A stretch of DNA of 64,000 nucleotides from Methanoregula sp. (GCA_041645435.1 JBAZQB010000004.1:186001-250000); one strand, 5' to 3'. Shown: positions 15,573 through 24,174, counted from the first letter of the stretch. Notes: generated by a model not told the origin, from the letters alone. Numbers and translations: made by a program.

Positions 15573-16833
15573 GGTTTACCATCTCCGCCAGTTCTTTTGC
15601 CACCTGCCCTGCCGGAGAGCCGGCCGGGACACAGAATGCCGGGCGTACCGGGACAAGAGCATAATCTTTCCGCACCCGTTCATATCCTCCGCCGGTGATA
15701 TTCAGGAGCACGGTCCTGCTCTTATCGATAGTGCCGCTCTCACACGCCCGGATGAGCGAGGCTGTGCATACCGCAGCAGCGGGGTCGAGGTCGATTTCTT
15801 CAAGTTCCGTAAACAGGGTCCCGGCCGCACGGGCTTTTTCATTGGATACCGCGTACATCCTGCCATCTGTGGCCGCCATGGCATCGAATACCCCGCCGGG
15901 TATGGCATAGGGGGGTTCGCGGTTGGTCAGAACGTCCGAATAGACCCGGGATATGGCTGTTTGTGCATCCGGCATATCCGTCTCCGCTGCCAGATCTCTC
16001 CGATGGTCATTCCAGGCTGAAACCATCGGGATGAACGGGAGGTTCTGGCTGAGGTGGAGAGACGGGAGCGCTGCGCCGAAACGCCCGTCAGCCCGGAGGC
16101 GGACCGCAGCTTCCCACGCAGCAATCCCCCCGGTGCCGCTGCCGATAGCCTGGAAGTAGTAGTCCGGCATGCGGCCGATCGTGACGGCTGCATCGAGCAT
16201 GACCGTTCCCATACCATCCCGCCGCGCAACATTCCGCGCCCCGCCTTCGTCGATGAAACCGGGGAGGGAGCACACCTCGCGGCTGAAGCGGATGGCATCG
16301 GTGTAGTCCCCCCGGACTGCAATCACGCAGGCCTTCTCGGCCGGTATTGTTGTCCAGAGCCGTGAGATGGCCTTCTCGGGTACCACGACCACGACGGGCA
16401 CCCCGGTCAGGGCAGAGACCTGGAGGAATGCACGAGCGGTATTGCCGGCGGATGCAATGACAAGGGTTTTGGTCGTGTTCTCTTGTACCCGGACCATGGT
16501 CGGAAGGGCTTCGAGCTCCTTGAACGAGCAGGTGGAAATTGTCCCTCCCCGCTCCGGCCAGTAGCCGTTGAAACCGATATACAGGTGGGGAAGGTCCAGC
16601 TCGCGTGCCAGCGCTTCGCTCTGATAACAGACCGGGCCCGCATCTATCGGAAGCGTGCCGTGAATCGGAAGCCAGCTGCTGAAACGGAAGATGCCGGGAG
16701 CCCTGGTTAAATTCAACTGCTTTTCAGCATAATCGGCCCGCAGGAGGGAGGGGTGGCCCCGGGGGCAGGCTGTAGTATAGTGCTCCGGCACCTCCTCGCC
16801 GCAGAGGACACAGCGGAGGGTATAGTTACTCAC
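15565..16833 (-). CDS. Cysteate synthase
   Basis: A PLP enzyme of the threonine-synthase fold (422 residues) that makes L-cysteate from O-phosphoserine and sulfite, the alternative entry to coenzyme M used in Methanosarcinales and Methanomicrobiales. The N terminus has a zinc-type Cys pair (LRCVLCGEEV and a later Cys). The PLP lysine is in STCSFKELEALP, the phosphate loop is VIASAGNTARAF and the late glycine loop is LLNITGGGYERV. Start is GTG 16833, overlapping the upstream stop (GTGA). The next gene makes sulfoacetaldehyde, so the operon runs from phosphoserine toward coenzyme M and lacks only the transamination step. Confidence 0.92.
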   Translation of the reverse strand: MSNYTLRCVLCGEEVPEHYTTACPRGHPSLLRADYAEKQLNLTRAPGIFRFSSWLPIHGTLPIDAGPVCYQSEALARELDLPHLYIGFNGYWPERGGTISTCSFKELEALPTMVRVQENTTKTLVIASAGNTARAFLQVSALTGVPVVVVVPEKAISRLWTTIPAEKACVIAVRGDYTDAIRFSREVCSLPGFIDEGGARNVARRDGMGTVMLDAAVTIGRMPDYYFQAIGSGTGGIAAWEAAVRLRADGRFGAALPSLHLSQNLPFIPMVSAWNDHRRDLAAETDMPDAQTAISRVYSDVLTNREPPYAIPGGVFDAMAATDGRMYAVSNEKARAAGTLFTELEEIDLDPAAAVCTASLIRACESGTIDKSRTVLLNITGGGYERVRKDYALVPVRPAFCVPAGSPAGQVAKELAEMVNHV

Positions 16834-18077
16834 CAGAGGTCCTCCACCTTGCCGGTCAGGCTGAATTTACGGTCAAGGATCAGATCTTTGAGGTGACCGC
16901 AGAGACGCAGTGCCCGGGCACGGTCCGACTGGCGGAGCGTGATGGGGACCGTTGTTGTGCCCACGGTTATCGCCCCGAGGTTTCCGGAGAATGCGCCTCC
17001 GGGGCATTCACGGGTGCAGGTGCCGCAGTTCACGCAGAGTAAGGGGTCAATTCCTTCCTGGGGCGTGATTGCACCCGTAGGACAGATCTGCGCTGCCGTG
17101 CAGGAATCGCACTGCACGCAGGCGCCGGGTGAGAATGCGATGACGGGATCCGTACCGTCCCAGACATCTGCGTAACTGGCAGTGGCAAAGGGAACCCGGT
17201 CCCGTACATCGGCAACAGGAAGCGGTATGCGGTCGTTGGTGATGCGGAGGCCGGTAAGGATCTCATCGTCAAGCACAGGGATGGGAATGGCAACCGAGGT
17301 GTTGCACTCGGGACCCAACGCGGTCACAAAACCGCCCATCATCTCCGGGATCATAGCATGCATATCCCCGTATGCTGCAATGTTGGGTTTTTCCCGGCTG
17401 CTCCGGGTGCCCGGGCCCATGACGTAACCGGTCCCCCCGTTGAGAAGAATCCTTGTCCCGGTACCGATCACGTTCAGGCCCGGATCGTTCTGGAGCGGGT
17501 TGATATCCCCGCACCCGCTCACTGAAGCCTCGCGGAAGGGGCCGGTAAGTTCCTTTACAGAAAAGATGGTCCGCACGGGATCAGGCTGGGTATTGACGAC
17601 GGCAAGGTAATTTTTAAAAGCGCTCCGCGTGGTGATCAGGCGGGCATGGCCCATATCGGCCAGCGTCACAGTGCGGGAGAACCGTTTGTGCGACGATTCC
17701 ACTACGACTGCCACCTCCTTTCCTGCAACGATGTCGCGGAAGAGGTGTCCCCCGCCATACGTGGCACTTGCCCGGGCAGTCCCGTATACCACGAGATCGA
17801 CAGACCCGAGCCCCTCGTTCGGGCAAGGCCCCGGTATTGCCGGCACGCCGTTCAGCCAGACCTTTTCCGCGTGGCGGAAGGTGCCGGGGGCAGTTACCGG
17901 CAGGTGCAGGACAGCAAGCGTGCCGGACATCACGCCGAATGTCCCGGTAGTCACCACGTCGACATCGGCCGCGGTGACCTTTTCGCCCTCCGCGATGCGG
18001 TGTTTCAGTTCCGCAGCAGTACAGACGACAGCATTGCCCTCGGCAATTTTCCTGTTTATCCCGTCGATGGTCTTCAT
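16830..18077 (-). CDS. Methanogenesis marker 16 metalloprotein (DUF39/HcyS-like) with ferredoxin domain
   Basis: This 415-residue protein belongs to the DUF39 family, of which Methanosarcina members incorporate sulfur to make homocysteine. Its length and layout fit TIGR03287, methanogenesis marker 16. The N-terminal 300 residues hold conserved segments such as TTGTFGVMSGTLAV, SGCGDINPLQNDP and the glycine-rich LLNGGTGYVMGPGTR. Residues of about 315-365 form a two-cluster ferredoxin (CVQCDSCTAAQICP and CVNCGTCTREC). Its place directly before cysteate synthase and comDE suggests a sulfur-transfer role in or near coenzyme M synthesis. AGGAGT precedes the ATG. Confidence 0.88.
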   Translation of the reverse strand: MKTIDGINRKIAEGNAVVCTAAELKHRIAEGEKVTAADVDVVTTGTFGVMSGTLAVLHLPVTAPGTFRHAEKVWLNGVPAIPGPCPNEGLGSVDLVVYGTARASATYGGGHLFRDIVAGKEVAVVVESSHKRFSRTVTLADMGHARLITTRSAFKNYLAVVNTQPDPVRTIFSVKELTGPFREASVSGCGDINPLQNDPGLNVIGTGTRILLNGGTGYVMGPGTRSSREKPNIAAYGDMHAMIPEMMGGFVTALGPECNTSVAIPIPVLDDEILTGLRITNDRIPLPVADVRDRVPFATASYADVWDGTDPVIAFSPGACVQCDSCTAAQICPTGAITPQEGIDPLLCVNCGTCTRECPGGAFSGNLGAITVGTTTVPITLRQSDRARALRLCGHLKDLILDRKFSLTGKVEDLW

Positions 18078-18086
18078 CCCGTACTC

Positions 18087-18707
18087 CTAGAGGATCCTGA
18101 TATCCTCAACTCTTACCTGCAGGCCCGTGGATTTCTCGAGCACCATGTTCACAACGCCGGTATGGGCGACCTGCATCATGCAGAACGAGGGGAGGAAGAA
18201 CTGCCGGAACCCGAACTCCGGGCGTCGTTTCACCACCTCAGCCATCCCCTCGAACCCGATGACATGATATGCCTGCACGTCTTTTCCTCCACCGAGTCGT
18301 GCCTCATGAGGTCCGACCGTGTGGCAGGTGAGGACACCGGTCACCGGGTTTGCCTCCAGCACGCGGAGCACATGCTGCACCGGGCAGCCCTGCCCCATAG
18401 GCCGGCCGATCACGATATCCCCCGCAACAATATTCCATCGTTCAACCAGATCGGCCCGGAACGGGAGGATGATCTTCCGCGCAGACGGCTCCCCGGCAAG
18501 CGGGCCGATAATGAAATCATAAGCCCTCCCGCACACATCGGTTCCTGTACGGGCAGGTGCATCAAGGGCAACGGTTGGCGTGGATGTACCATGAAACGGG
18601 CAGTCCGCCGGGGACTTTGTTCCCTTACCTACCATCAGCAGAAAATCCCCGCAACATTTCGCACCGCATGCACCGCAGTCCTTCCCGGGAGGCTGCCAGT
18701 TGTCCAT
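18087..18707 (-). CDS. Iron-sulfur-type protein of unknown function in the coenzyme M operon
   Basis: The 206-residue product begins with a dense cysteine motif (CGACGAKCCGDF, residues 10-21), followed by DCPFHG and CGRAYDF, and has further single cysteines (GQGCPVQH, SFCMMQ). The pattern suggests at least one Fe-S cluster. No enzyme family is recognised with confidence. It is separated by 3 bases from the GTPase gene upstream and 9 bases from marker 16 downstream, so it is made with both. A role as electron carrier or scaffold for marker 16 is an inference from position. Confidence 0.7.
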   Translation of the reverse strand: MDNWQPPGKDCGACGAKCCGDFLLMVGKGTKSPADCPFHGTSTPTVALDAPARTGTDVCGRAYDFIIGPLAGEPSARKIILPFRADLVERWNIVAGDIVIGRPMGQGCPVQHVLRVLEANPVTGVLTCHTVGPHEARLGGGKDVQAYHVIGFEGMAEVVKRRPEFGFRQFFLPSFCMMQVAHTGVVNMVLEKSTGLQVRVEDIRIL

Positions 18708-18710
18708 AGC

Positions 18711-19418
18711 CTAGTCACCCCGGAATATATCGTCTGCCCCGTCCAGTTTCCGGACAACCCCGAAATGGTTCTGCCAACCGATCTCCCGTTTACCTACGCA
18801 GATGGTGCAGACCCCGAGCGGGGGGATACCCCGAAGCATGATGGTATTTGCATCCCCGATATCGGCAAGCGCATCGATAGACCGCATAAGGTACCGGAGC
18901 CCGGTCCCCTGTATCGCGTTTGTCTCGATGATATCGATGGCCGGTGCCACTTCCTTGGTCTTCTCGCGGAACACCTCCTTTTCTGACTGGGAGACAAGGT
19001 CCGTTTTTGTGATCACCGCAACATCGGCAAGAGAGATCATGGGCCCCATCTTTAACGGAGAGTTCATACCACTGACTGCTGAGAGGACCACAATCCCGAG
19101 GGACTGTGTAACATACGGCGAACAGCGAAGGCAGAGCCCGGCACTTTCAACAATAAAAATATCCGTGCCCAGTCCTTCAGCCCACGCGAGGGCATCTTTC
19201 AAGACCATAATTCCCGTGTGATCCGGGCAGAGGTCCCCGGAATAGATCTTGCGGGCGGGGATATGGAACTCGTCCCGGAGTTCTTCGTCTTCAAACGCCC
19301 TGACAACATCAATTTTTAAAAAAGCACATTTTTTCCTGTCAATGAAGTGCCGGACGATCTGGCGGGTCACTGCGGTCTTTCCTGCACTCGGGGGTCCTGC
19401 AATGATGATAAGTTTCAT
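18711..19418 (-). CDS. HypB/CooC-like P-loop GTPase
   Basis: A 235-residue SIMIBI-class nucleotidase beginning MKLIIIAGPPSAGKTAV (Walker A). The NKxD-like motif is VITKTDLV and a switch region is IVESAGLCLRCSP. Cys pairs DLCPDHTG, LCLRC and GVCTICVGKR give a potential metal site, as in the nickel chaperone HypB. The ATG at 19418 overlaps the stop of the ABC ATPase (ATGA), so the longer open frame upstream is rejected. Combined with the ABC ATPase, the Fe-S protein and marker 16, this suggests nucleotide-driven assembly of a metal or sulfur centre. Confidence 0.75.
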   Translation of the reverse strand: MKLIIIAGPPSAGKTAVTRQIVRHFIDRKKCAFLKIDVVRAFEDEELRDEFHIPARKIYSGDLCPDHTGIMVLKDALAWAEGLGTDIFIVESAGLCLRCSPYVTQSLGIVVLSAVSGMNSPLKMGPMISLADVAVITKTDLVSQSEKEVFREKTKEVAPAIDIIETNAIQGTGLRYLMRSIDALADIGDANTIMLRGIPPLGVCTICVGKREIGWQNHFGVVRKLDGADDIFRGD

Positions 19419-20236
19419 ACCGTAAACCCCTTTTCGGTGAGGAGTTCCCCGGCGCGGATCCGCTCCCGGAACCGGCACAGCGTGAGATCCATGCGGGCTA
19501 CCATCTCCCGGATATGCATCTCCCGGCCATCCGGCTGGAGTATCTTCTCGACACCGCCGTGGCGCATGACCAGTCGCCGGTCGGATAACAGGGACACAAG
19601 CGGGTCGTGGGTGACAAAGATCACCGATTTCTGGTGTTCTTTTAAGACCTCGATCACCTTTTCCCGGAAAATTCCTGCATTTTCCACTTCGTCAAGGAGG
19701 ATAAGAGGTGCATTACTGATCAGGACCGCGTCGGCCACCATGAGCGAGCGGGTCTGGCCGCCGGAGAGTGCCGTGATCCGGCAGCCTGGCTGTATCTGCT
19801 CCCCGGTGAACTGGTTGGCCAGATCGATGGTCCCGGTAACAATTGCCGATCCGCTCATCTTCCGTGCCCGGACATGCATGGCAAGAAACGCCTCTACGGT
19901 CATGTCCGCGAGGCACTTGGTATTCTGGGTGATCAGGGCAATGGGTTTTTTTGAGGGGTCACGCACGTACTCTTCGGCTGGGATTTCCCCGTTAACCAGT
20001 ACCGTTCTTCCGGTCGCGGTATCATTGCAGGCAAATACCTCGATGTCGTTGATGAAGGCGGTTTTTCCCGAACCCGTAGGTCCGACTATGGATATGGTGT
20101 CCCCGGGGCGGATCACAATGCGGTCAAACGATTCCGGGTTCCCATGCTTATCATGGCCGGGAAGGATGGTGATCTCGCTGATGGTGCCGGGACTCATAAT
20201 TACCAGATCGAACCCTGGTAGGATATAAGTTTGCAT
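19415..20236 (-). CDS. Soluble ABC ATPase, first gene of the coenzyme M operon
   Basis: About 273 residues with a full ABC set: Walker A GPTGSGKTAF, Q-loop LITQNTK, signature ALSGGQTRSL, Walker B LILLDEVEN and H-loop FVTHDPL. No permease gene is near, so it is probably a soluble ABC protein, as is component A2/AtwA that activates methyl-coenzyme M reductase, although it is half that size. The start is uncertain: ATG 20236 in a TATAATGC context may be leaderless, TTG 20245 is longer and ATG about 20194 is shorter. The promoter is shared with the divergent HTH gene. Confidence 0.72.
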   Translation of the reverse strand: MQTYILPGFDLVIMSPGTISEITILPGHDKHGNPESFDRIVIRPGDTISIVGPTGSGKTAFINDIEVFACNDTATGRTVLVNGEIPAEEYVRDPSKKPIALITQNTKCLADMTVEAFLAMHVRARKMSGSAIVTGTIDLANQFTGEQIQPGCRITALSGGQTRSLMVADAVLISNAPLILLDEVENAGIFREKVIEVLKEHQKSVIFVTHDPLVSLLSDRRLVMRHGGVEKILQPDGREMHIREMVARMDLTLCRFRERIRAGELLTEKGFTV

Positions 20237-20284
20237 TATACTCAAAAATTTTTACCATTAAAGGATATATTTTAATTTTGATTA

Positions 20285-20299
20285 ATACTATGATAGTAT
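20285..20299. promoter_or_regulatory. Palindrome at the start of the divergent HTH gene
   Basis: ATACTA-TGA-TAGTAT is a perfect 6-bp inverted repeat ending two bases before the HTH start codon, within an A/T-rich intergenic region that also carries TATATTTTAA. It is a natural candidate operator for the divergent regulator, controlling itself and the coenzyme M operon. Confidence 0.55.
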
Positions 20300-20300
20300 A

Positions 20301-20786
20301 ATGTTCTTAAAAAGGGTATTTGAAACGGACTTCCGGACTGCGCTTGAGGAGGAGCTCGCCCGCAGGAACATGACCATTAAGGAGCTCGCGGAAAAGGCAG
20401 GAATCCCCGCGGCTACGCTGTACAAGATCACCTCCGGTGAAGGAGATGTGCGCCTGTCGACGGTGAAAAAGATCGTCCAGGTGCTCGAACCGAAGCTGCC
20501 GGTCTTCATTGCCGTGATTGCAGCAAAATTTCTTCTTGACGAGATAGAGGGGCAGGAGATTGCCATAAAAGGCCAGACCTATTTCATACGGGGATATACC
20601 GCAAATTCCATCGAGGAATGCATCATTGCCGCAGTTATGTCTGAAAAAGACGGGGCCGCCGGGATCATCTGTGCGCCAATCCTGGCATCAATGATCGAAA
20701 AGATTGTGGATGTGCCGGTGGCCATCATGAAACCCAAGGCAGGGACCGTGCTTGATGCGCTGGATGTTATTGCGCGGAGGATCTGA
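20301..20786 (+). CDS. HTH transcriptional regulator with small ligand-binding-like domain
   Basis: A 161-residue protein with an Xre-type HTH at residues of about 15-60 (TIKELAEKAGIPAATLYKIT) and a C-terminal domain of about 75 residues (YFIRGYTANSIEE; GIICAPILASMIE; DVPVAIMKPKAGTVLDAL). That domain resembles part of the PrpR_N sensor fold; the match is weak. It is divergent from, and 64 bases away from, the ABC ATPase that heads the coenzyme M operon, and a palindrome lies against its start codon. Control of that operon is the obvious hypothesis. Confidence 0.75.
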   Translation: MFLKRVFETDFRTALEEELARRNMTIKELAEKAGIPAATLYKITSGEGDVRLSTVKKIVQVLEPKLPVFIAVIAAKFLLDEIEGQEIAIKGQTYFIRGYTANSIEECIIAAVMSEKDGAAGIICAPILASMIEKIVDVPVAIMKPKAGTVLDALDVIARRI

Positions 20787-20844
20787 CCCGCATCACGGTA
20801 ATCGATGGCAGAACAAGATTGATAAAAGCAAAATCCGGGGCGGG

Positions 20845-21267
20845 TTAGCGGGGTTTCCCGCTCCCGTGCCCGTGCTCGCCCGGCACCCACCGCCCCCCGT
20901 CCTTTGTCAGTTCCTTCTTCCAGATGGGAACCCCTTTCTTGATCTCTTCGATGATATAGCGGGAGCCGGCATATGCCTCGGGGCGGTGCCCGGCACTCAC
21001 CACGATGATCAGGATATTCTCGCCAACCTTGAGCCTTCCGATCCGGTGGATGATATCGACATGCAGGAGCCTGAACTGCCGGGTTGCATCATGAGCGATC
21101 TTCTCCAGTTCCTTAACCGCAATTTCCTCATAGGCTTCGAGTTCCATCTCCGTGATCTCATCGTCACGGACAACGCCATCGAAGACGACGACTGCACCCG
21201 TACCGGGCTTTTTTGCAGCAGTGATGAGAGCCCCGATATCGACATCGTCAGTCTGAATCGCGATCAT
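20845..21267 (-). CDS. moaE: Molybdopterin synthase catalytic subunit
   Basis: A 140-residue MoaE. It transfers sulfur from MoaD thiocarboxylate to precursor Z to form molybdopterin. Typical segments are VVFDGVVRDD, YEEIAVKELEKIA, DIIHRIGRLKVGE and the C-terminal active region VPIWKKELTKDG with its catalytic lysines. AAAGGAGGT lies in front of the ATG. moaD and moeB precede it in the same operon, a compact unit for pterin sulfuration; formylmethanofuran and formate dehydrogenases are likely users. Confidence 0.95.
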   Translation of the reverse strand: MIAIQTDDVDIGALITAAKKPGTGAVVVFDGVVRDDEITEMELEAYEEIAVKELEKIAHDATRQFRLLHVDIIHRIGRLKVGENILIIVVSAGHRPEAYAGSRYIIEEIKKGVPIWKKELTKDGGRWVPGEHGHGSGKPR

Positions 21268-21279
21268 GGTCTACCTCCT

Positions 21280-21558
21280 TTATCCCCCCGCAACCGGCGG
21301 GAAGACCGCGATCTCATCGCCGTCTGCGATCGCCGTCTTTGCCGCATCCGCAATATCGATCCGTTTGCCGTTCTTCATTAAGATGACAAACTCGTGAAAG
21401 GCGCCGTTCTCATCAAAGATGGCTGCATATCCTGCAGGATTTTTCCGGGCTATGGTCGTGATCAGGGAAGTGAACATCGTCCCCGGGGGTATATCTGTTA
21501 CAATATCAGTCCCGAGCAGTTCGCGGAAACGTGCAAAAAATCGGATCTTAACGGTCAT
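21280..21558 (-). CDS. moaD: MoaD-type sulfur carrier
   Basis: A 92-residue beta-grasp protein beginning MTVKIRFFARFRELLG and ending VFPPVAGG. The C-terminal Gly-Gly is the site of adenylation and thiocarboxylation. Its ATG at 21558 overlaps the moeB stop codon (ATGA), which settles the start. The moaE start is 12 bases after its end. Confidence 0.94.
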   Translation of the reverse strand: MTVKIRFFARFRELLGTDIVTDIPPGTMFTSLITTIARKNPAGYAAIFDENGAFHEFVILMKNGKRIDIADAAKTAIADGDEIAVFPPVAGG

Positions 21559-22310
21559 TTTTTCTTCCTCGCTGTTTTTGTTGTTGTCATGCCACTGCAC
21601 GCTTCGCAGGCGGGATTGCGTTCAACGCAGAGCTCTTCCGCATGCGCTTCCATCCCGTCCCAGATGAAGAGCCGGTTTGTCAGCAGTTTCCCGCTGCCGG
21701 TCAGGTATTTGATCACTTCATTTGCCTGGATCGTACCAATGATACCCGGTGTCACGCCGACAACCGGGAATACTTCTTTAGGGGGGGCTTTGGGGAAGAT
21801 ACATTTCAGGCAGGGAGTAGTGCCGGGAATGATCGTGGTTGCCTGTCCATAGAACCCACGGATACCCCCATGGAAGAGCGGGATTGCCTTTGCTATCGCG
21901 ACATCGTTGAGCAGGTACCGTGTCGGGTAATTGTCCATCGCATCCACAATCCCGTCCGCGTTCCCGATCAATTTTGCCGCGTTCGATTCCTCGATCTTCG
22001 CATCGATCGCGTTGACCGTGATATCCGGATTAAGTTCCCGCAGCTTCTCTTCAGCCGATGCAGTCTTCTTCCTCCCGATGTCACGGCCGAAATGGAGAAT
22101 CTGGCGGTTCAGGTTCGACTGGTCAACCACGTCCATGTCGACGATGGTGATCGTTCCCACGCCGGCAACAGCGAGGTAGATGGAGACCGGTGAGCCCAGT
22201 CCCCCGGCACCGGCAATAAAGATATGTGCCTTTTTCAGCCGCTCCTGGCCTTCCTCTCCAAAGAGGATCATCTGCCGCTTGTATCGTTCGAGTTCCCGTT
22301 GTGAAAACAT
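21555..22310 (-). CDS. moeB: E1-like adenylyltransferase (MoeB/ThiF/HesA)
   Basis: This 251-residue ATP-dependent enzyme adenylates the C-terminal glycine of MoaD-type carriers. The nucleotide-binding loop is IAGAGGLGSPV, the arginine/asparagine helper segment is DQSNLNRQILH, the catalytic region is DAMDNYPTRYLLND, and zinc cysteines are in TPCLKCIFP and NPACEACSG. It lacks the rhodanese domain of some eukaryotic relatives. AGGTGAGCT precedes the ATG. It may also serve the second Gly-Gly carrier at 27115. Confidence 0.93.
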   Translation of the reverse strand: MFSQRELERYKRQMILFGEEGQERLKKAHIFIAGAGGLGSPVSIYLAVAGVGTITIVDMDVVDQSNLNRQILHFGRDIGRKKTASAEEKLRELNPDITVNAIDAKIEESNAAKLIGNADGIVDAMDNYPTRYLLNDVAIAKAIPLFHGGIRGFYGQATTIIPGTTPCLKCIFPKAPPKEVFPVVGVTPGIIGTIQANEVIKYLTGSGKLLTNRLFIWDGMEAHAEELCVERNPACEACSGMTTTKTARKKK

Positions 22311-22352
22311 AGCTCACCTGACGACTTCTTGTTCCCGTGTGACCGTCTGCCC

Positions 22353-22784
22353 TTAGTGCTGGCAGGTCATATCTTCGTGTTCATGCGGGTGGGGATTCTT
22401 CTCCACCCACGGTTCAAGCCCCTTTTTGACGCGGTAATCGTTGATGGCCTTGTGAATTCCTTCCTCTGCGAGCACCGAGCAGTGCATCTTTATCGGGGGC
22501 AGTCCATCCAGCGCCTCGGCTACCGCCTTATTCGAGAGCTCCCATGCATCTTCGAGCGTCTTTCCCCGGACGAGTTCCGTTGCCATGCTGCTCGATGCGA
22601 TCGCCGCGCCGCAACCGAACGTCTTGAACTTTGCGTCGGTGACAATGTTGTTCTCGATCTTTAAGAAGATCTTCATGATATCACCGCAGACCGGGTTGCC
22701 GACCTCTCCGACACCATCGGGGTTTTCGATCTCGCCCACATTACGCGGGTTCTTGAAATGATCCATCACCGTGTCACTGTACAT
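22353..22784 (-). CDS. iscU: Fe-S cluster scaffold IscU
   Basis: A 143-residue IscU/NifU-N scaffold. The three cluster cysteines are in GNPVCGD, FGCGAAIASS and KMHCSVLAEEGI. A His-rich tail (HPHPHEHE) at the C terminus is unusual and could bind metal. ATG 22784 after GGAAGGTGG is preferred over an in-frame GTG three codons earlier; it overlaps the end of iscS by 11 bases. The pair provides Fe-S assembly without SufBC in this window. Confidence 0.95.
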   Translation of the reverse strand: MYSDTVMDHFKNPRNVGEIENPDGVGEVGNPVCGDIMKIFLKIENNIVTDAKFKTFGCGAAIASSSMATELVRGKTLEDAWELSNKAVAEALDGLPPIKMHCSVLAEEGIHKAINDYRVKKGLEPWVEKNPHPHEHEDMTCQH

Positions 22785-23973
22785 TGCAGCCACCTTCCTT
22801 TCCGCTCTTTAAGTATAACGGGGACATGTCCCGCAGTTTTGTAACCACTTTCGGAAGCACTTTGAGCACGAAATCTACATCCGTATCCGTATTTGCATCG
22901 CCGAGCGTGAGCCGGAGCGAGCCGTGCGATATCTCAACCGGGAGACCGGTTGCGAGCAGCACATGCGACGGTTCGAGTGAACCCGAGGTGCAGGCACTCC
23001 CGGTGGAGGCGCAGATGCCCTCATCGTCCAGCCACAGGAGCATGGACTCGCCCTCGATAAACTCAAAACTCACGTTGAAGTTCCCTGCAAGCCGTTTTTC
23101 CGGGTGACCGTTGAGCCGGGTATGGGGTATGGTGGCAAGAACGCCCCTGATGAGCCGGTCCCGCATTGCGCGGATCTTTGCAGCATGTCCCGGGATATCT
23201 GCAGTTGCCATCTCGATTGCTTTTCCCAGGCCGACAATGCCGGCAATATTTTCCGTACCCGCACGGCGCCTCCGCTCCTGGCCGCCGCCGTGGATCAGGT
23301 TGTCGATCCGGACACCTTTTTTGATGTAGAGCGCCCCGGTCCCTTTGGGCCCGTAGAACTTGTGGGCGGAGAGAGAGAGCAGGTCGATGTTCTGCGCCTT
23401 TACGTCAATCGGTACGCTGCCGATTGCCTGGACCGCATCGGTATGAAAGTACACCTTGTGTTTGCGGGCAATCGCGCCGAGTTCGGCGATCGGTTCGATC
23501 GTCCCGATTTCGTTGTTCGCGTACATGATCGAGATCAGGATCGTCTTTTCCGTGATCGCTTTTTCGAGCACTGCCGGATCCACCAGCCCGTACTGGTCGA
23601 CGGGGAGGTAGGTGACTTCAAAACCTTCCTTTTCGAGATACTGGCAGGTGTGCAGCACTGCGTGGTGCTCTATCTGCGTGGTGATGATATGGTTGCCCCG
23701 CTTACGGTTCGCAAACGCCACTCCCTTGATCGCCCAGTTATCCGACTCGCTCCCGCCCGAGGTAAAATAAATCTCGTCCGGATCCGCGCCCAGCGCCTTT
23801 GCCGTCTGCGCCCGTGCGGCATCGACCGCTTTTTTTGATTCGCGGGCAATGCCGTAGATGGATGACGGGTTGCCGAAATGTTCCGTGAAGTAGGGGATCA
23901 TTTCCTTTACCACCTCCGGCTTTACAAACGTGGTTGCGGAATGATCCATGTAGATTGTGCGTTGGGCTCCCAT
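22774..23973 (-). CDS. iscS: Cysteine desulfurase
   Basis: A 399-residue NifS/IscS enzyme that takes sulfur from cysteine for Fe-S clusters and thiolation. Landmarks are the start YMDHSATTFVKPEV, the PLP lysine in SLSAHKFYGPKG, and the catalytic-cysteine loop STGSACTSGSLEPS. It is transcribed away from the Cys-rich HTH regulator, with twin palindromic operators in the divergent region. iscU follows with overlap. A cysteine desulfurase beside a Sep-pathway Cys system implies that cysteine supply and use are regulated together. Confidence 0.95.
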   Translation of the reverse strand: MGAQRTIYMDHSATTFVKPEVVKEMIPYFTEHFGNPSSIYGIARESKKAVDAARAQTAKALGADPDEIYFTSGGSESDNWAIKGVAFANRKRGNHIITTQIEHHAVLHTCQYLEKEGFEVTYLPVDQYGLVDPAVLEKAITEKTILISIMYANNEIGTIEPIAELGAIARKHKVYFHTDAVQAIGSVPIDVKAQNIDLLSLSAHKFYGPKGTGALYIKKGVRIDNLIHGGGQERRRRAGTENIAGIVGLGKAIEMATADIPGHAAKIRAMRDRLIRGVLATIPHTRLNGHPEKRLAGNFNVSFEFIEGESMLLWLDDEGICASTGSACTSGSLEPSHVLLATGLPVEISHGSLRLTLGDANTDTDVDFVLKVLPKVVTKLRDMSPLYLKSGKEGGCNVQ

Positions 23974-24113
23974 GGCTTTTCTCGTACCTGATTATGTTTA
24001 CCGATAGTGAGATTATTCTTTCCCACTCATACCTGCCGGAAAACCACGCTCTTTGTTCGGGCGAACCGAAAAAGTCCCCGGATTCCAAAGATATTTGTGG
24101 TTTCCCGGCTTAA

Positions 24114-24127
24114 TTCACAATTGTGAA
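24114..24127. promoter_or_regulatory. Perfect palindromic operator between iscS and the HTH gene (upstream site)
   Basis: TTCACAATTGTGAA is an exact 14-bp palindrome. It flanks the TATA-like AATATATTAT (24131-24140) on the iscS side. The same motif, with one and two changes, occurs in front of the tRNA-Cys/SepCysS unit. Confidence 0.8.
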
Positions 24128-24140
24128 TACAATATATTAT

Positions 24141-24154
24141 GTGACAATTGTGAT
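24141..24154. promoter_or_regulatory. Palindromic operator between iscS and the HTH gene (downstream site)
   Basis: GTGACAATTGTGAT matches the consensus TTCACAATTGTGAA in 11 of 14 positions. Its centre is 27 bp from the perfect site, exactly the spacing seen at the tRNA-Cys promoter. It lies just upstream of the HTH start codon; a further half-site TTGTGA follows at 24165. Confidence 0.7.
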
Positions 24155-24174
24155 AACTTAAACGTTGTGATACC

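Noticed and set aside
17646..18986. 446-codon open frame on the plus strand
   Set aside because: It is antisense to marker 16, the Fe-S protein and the GTPase, which have clear families; its peptide has no recognisable motif.
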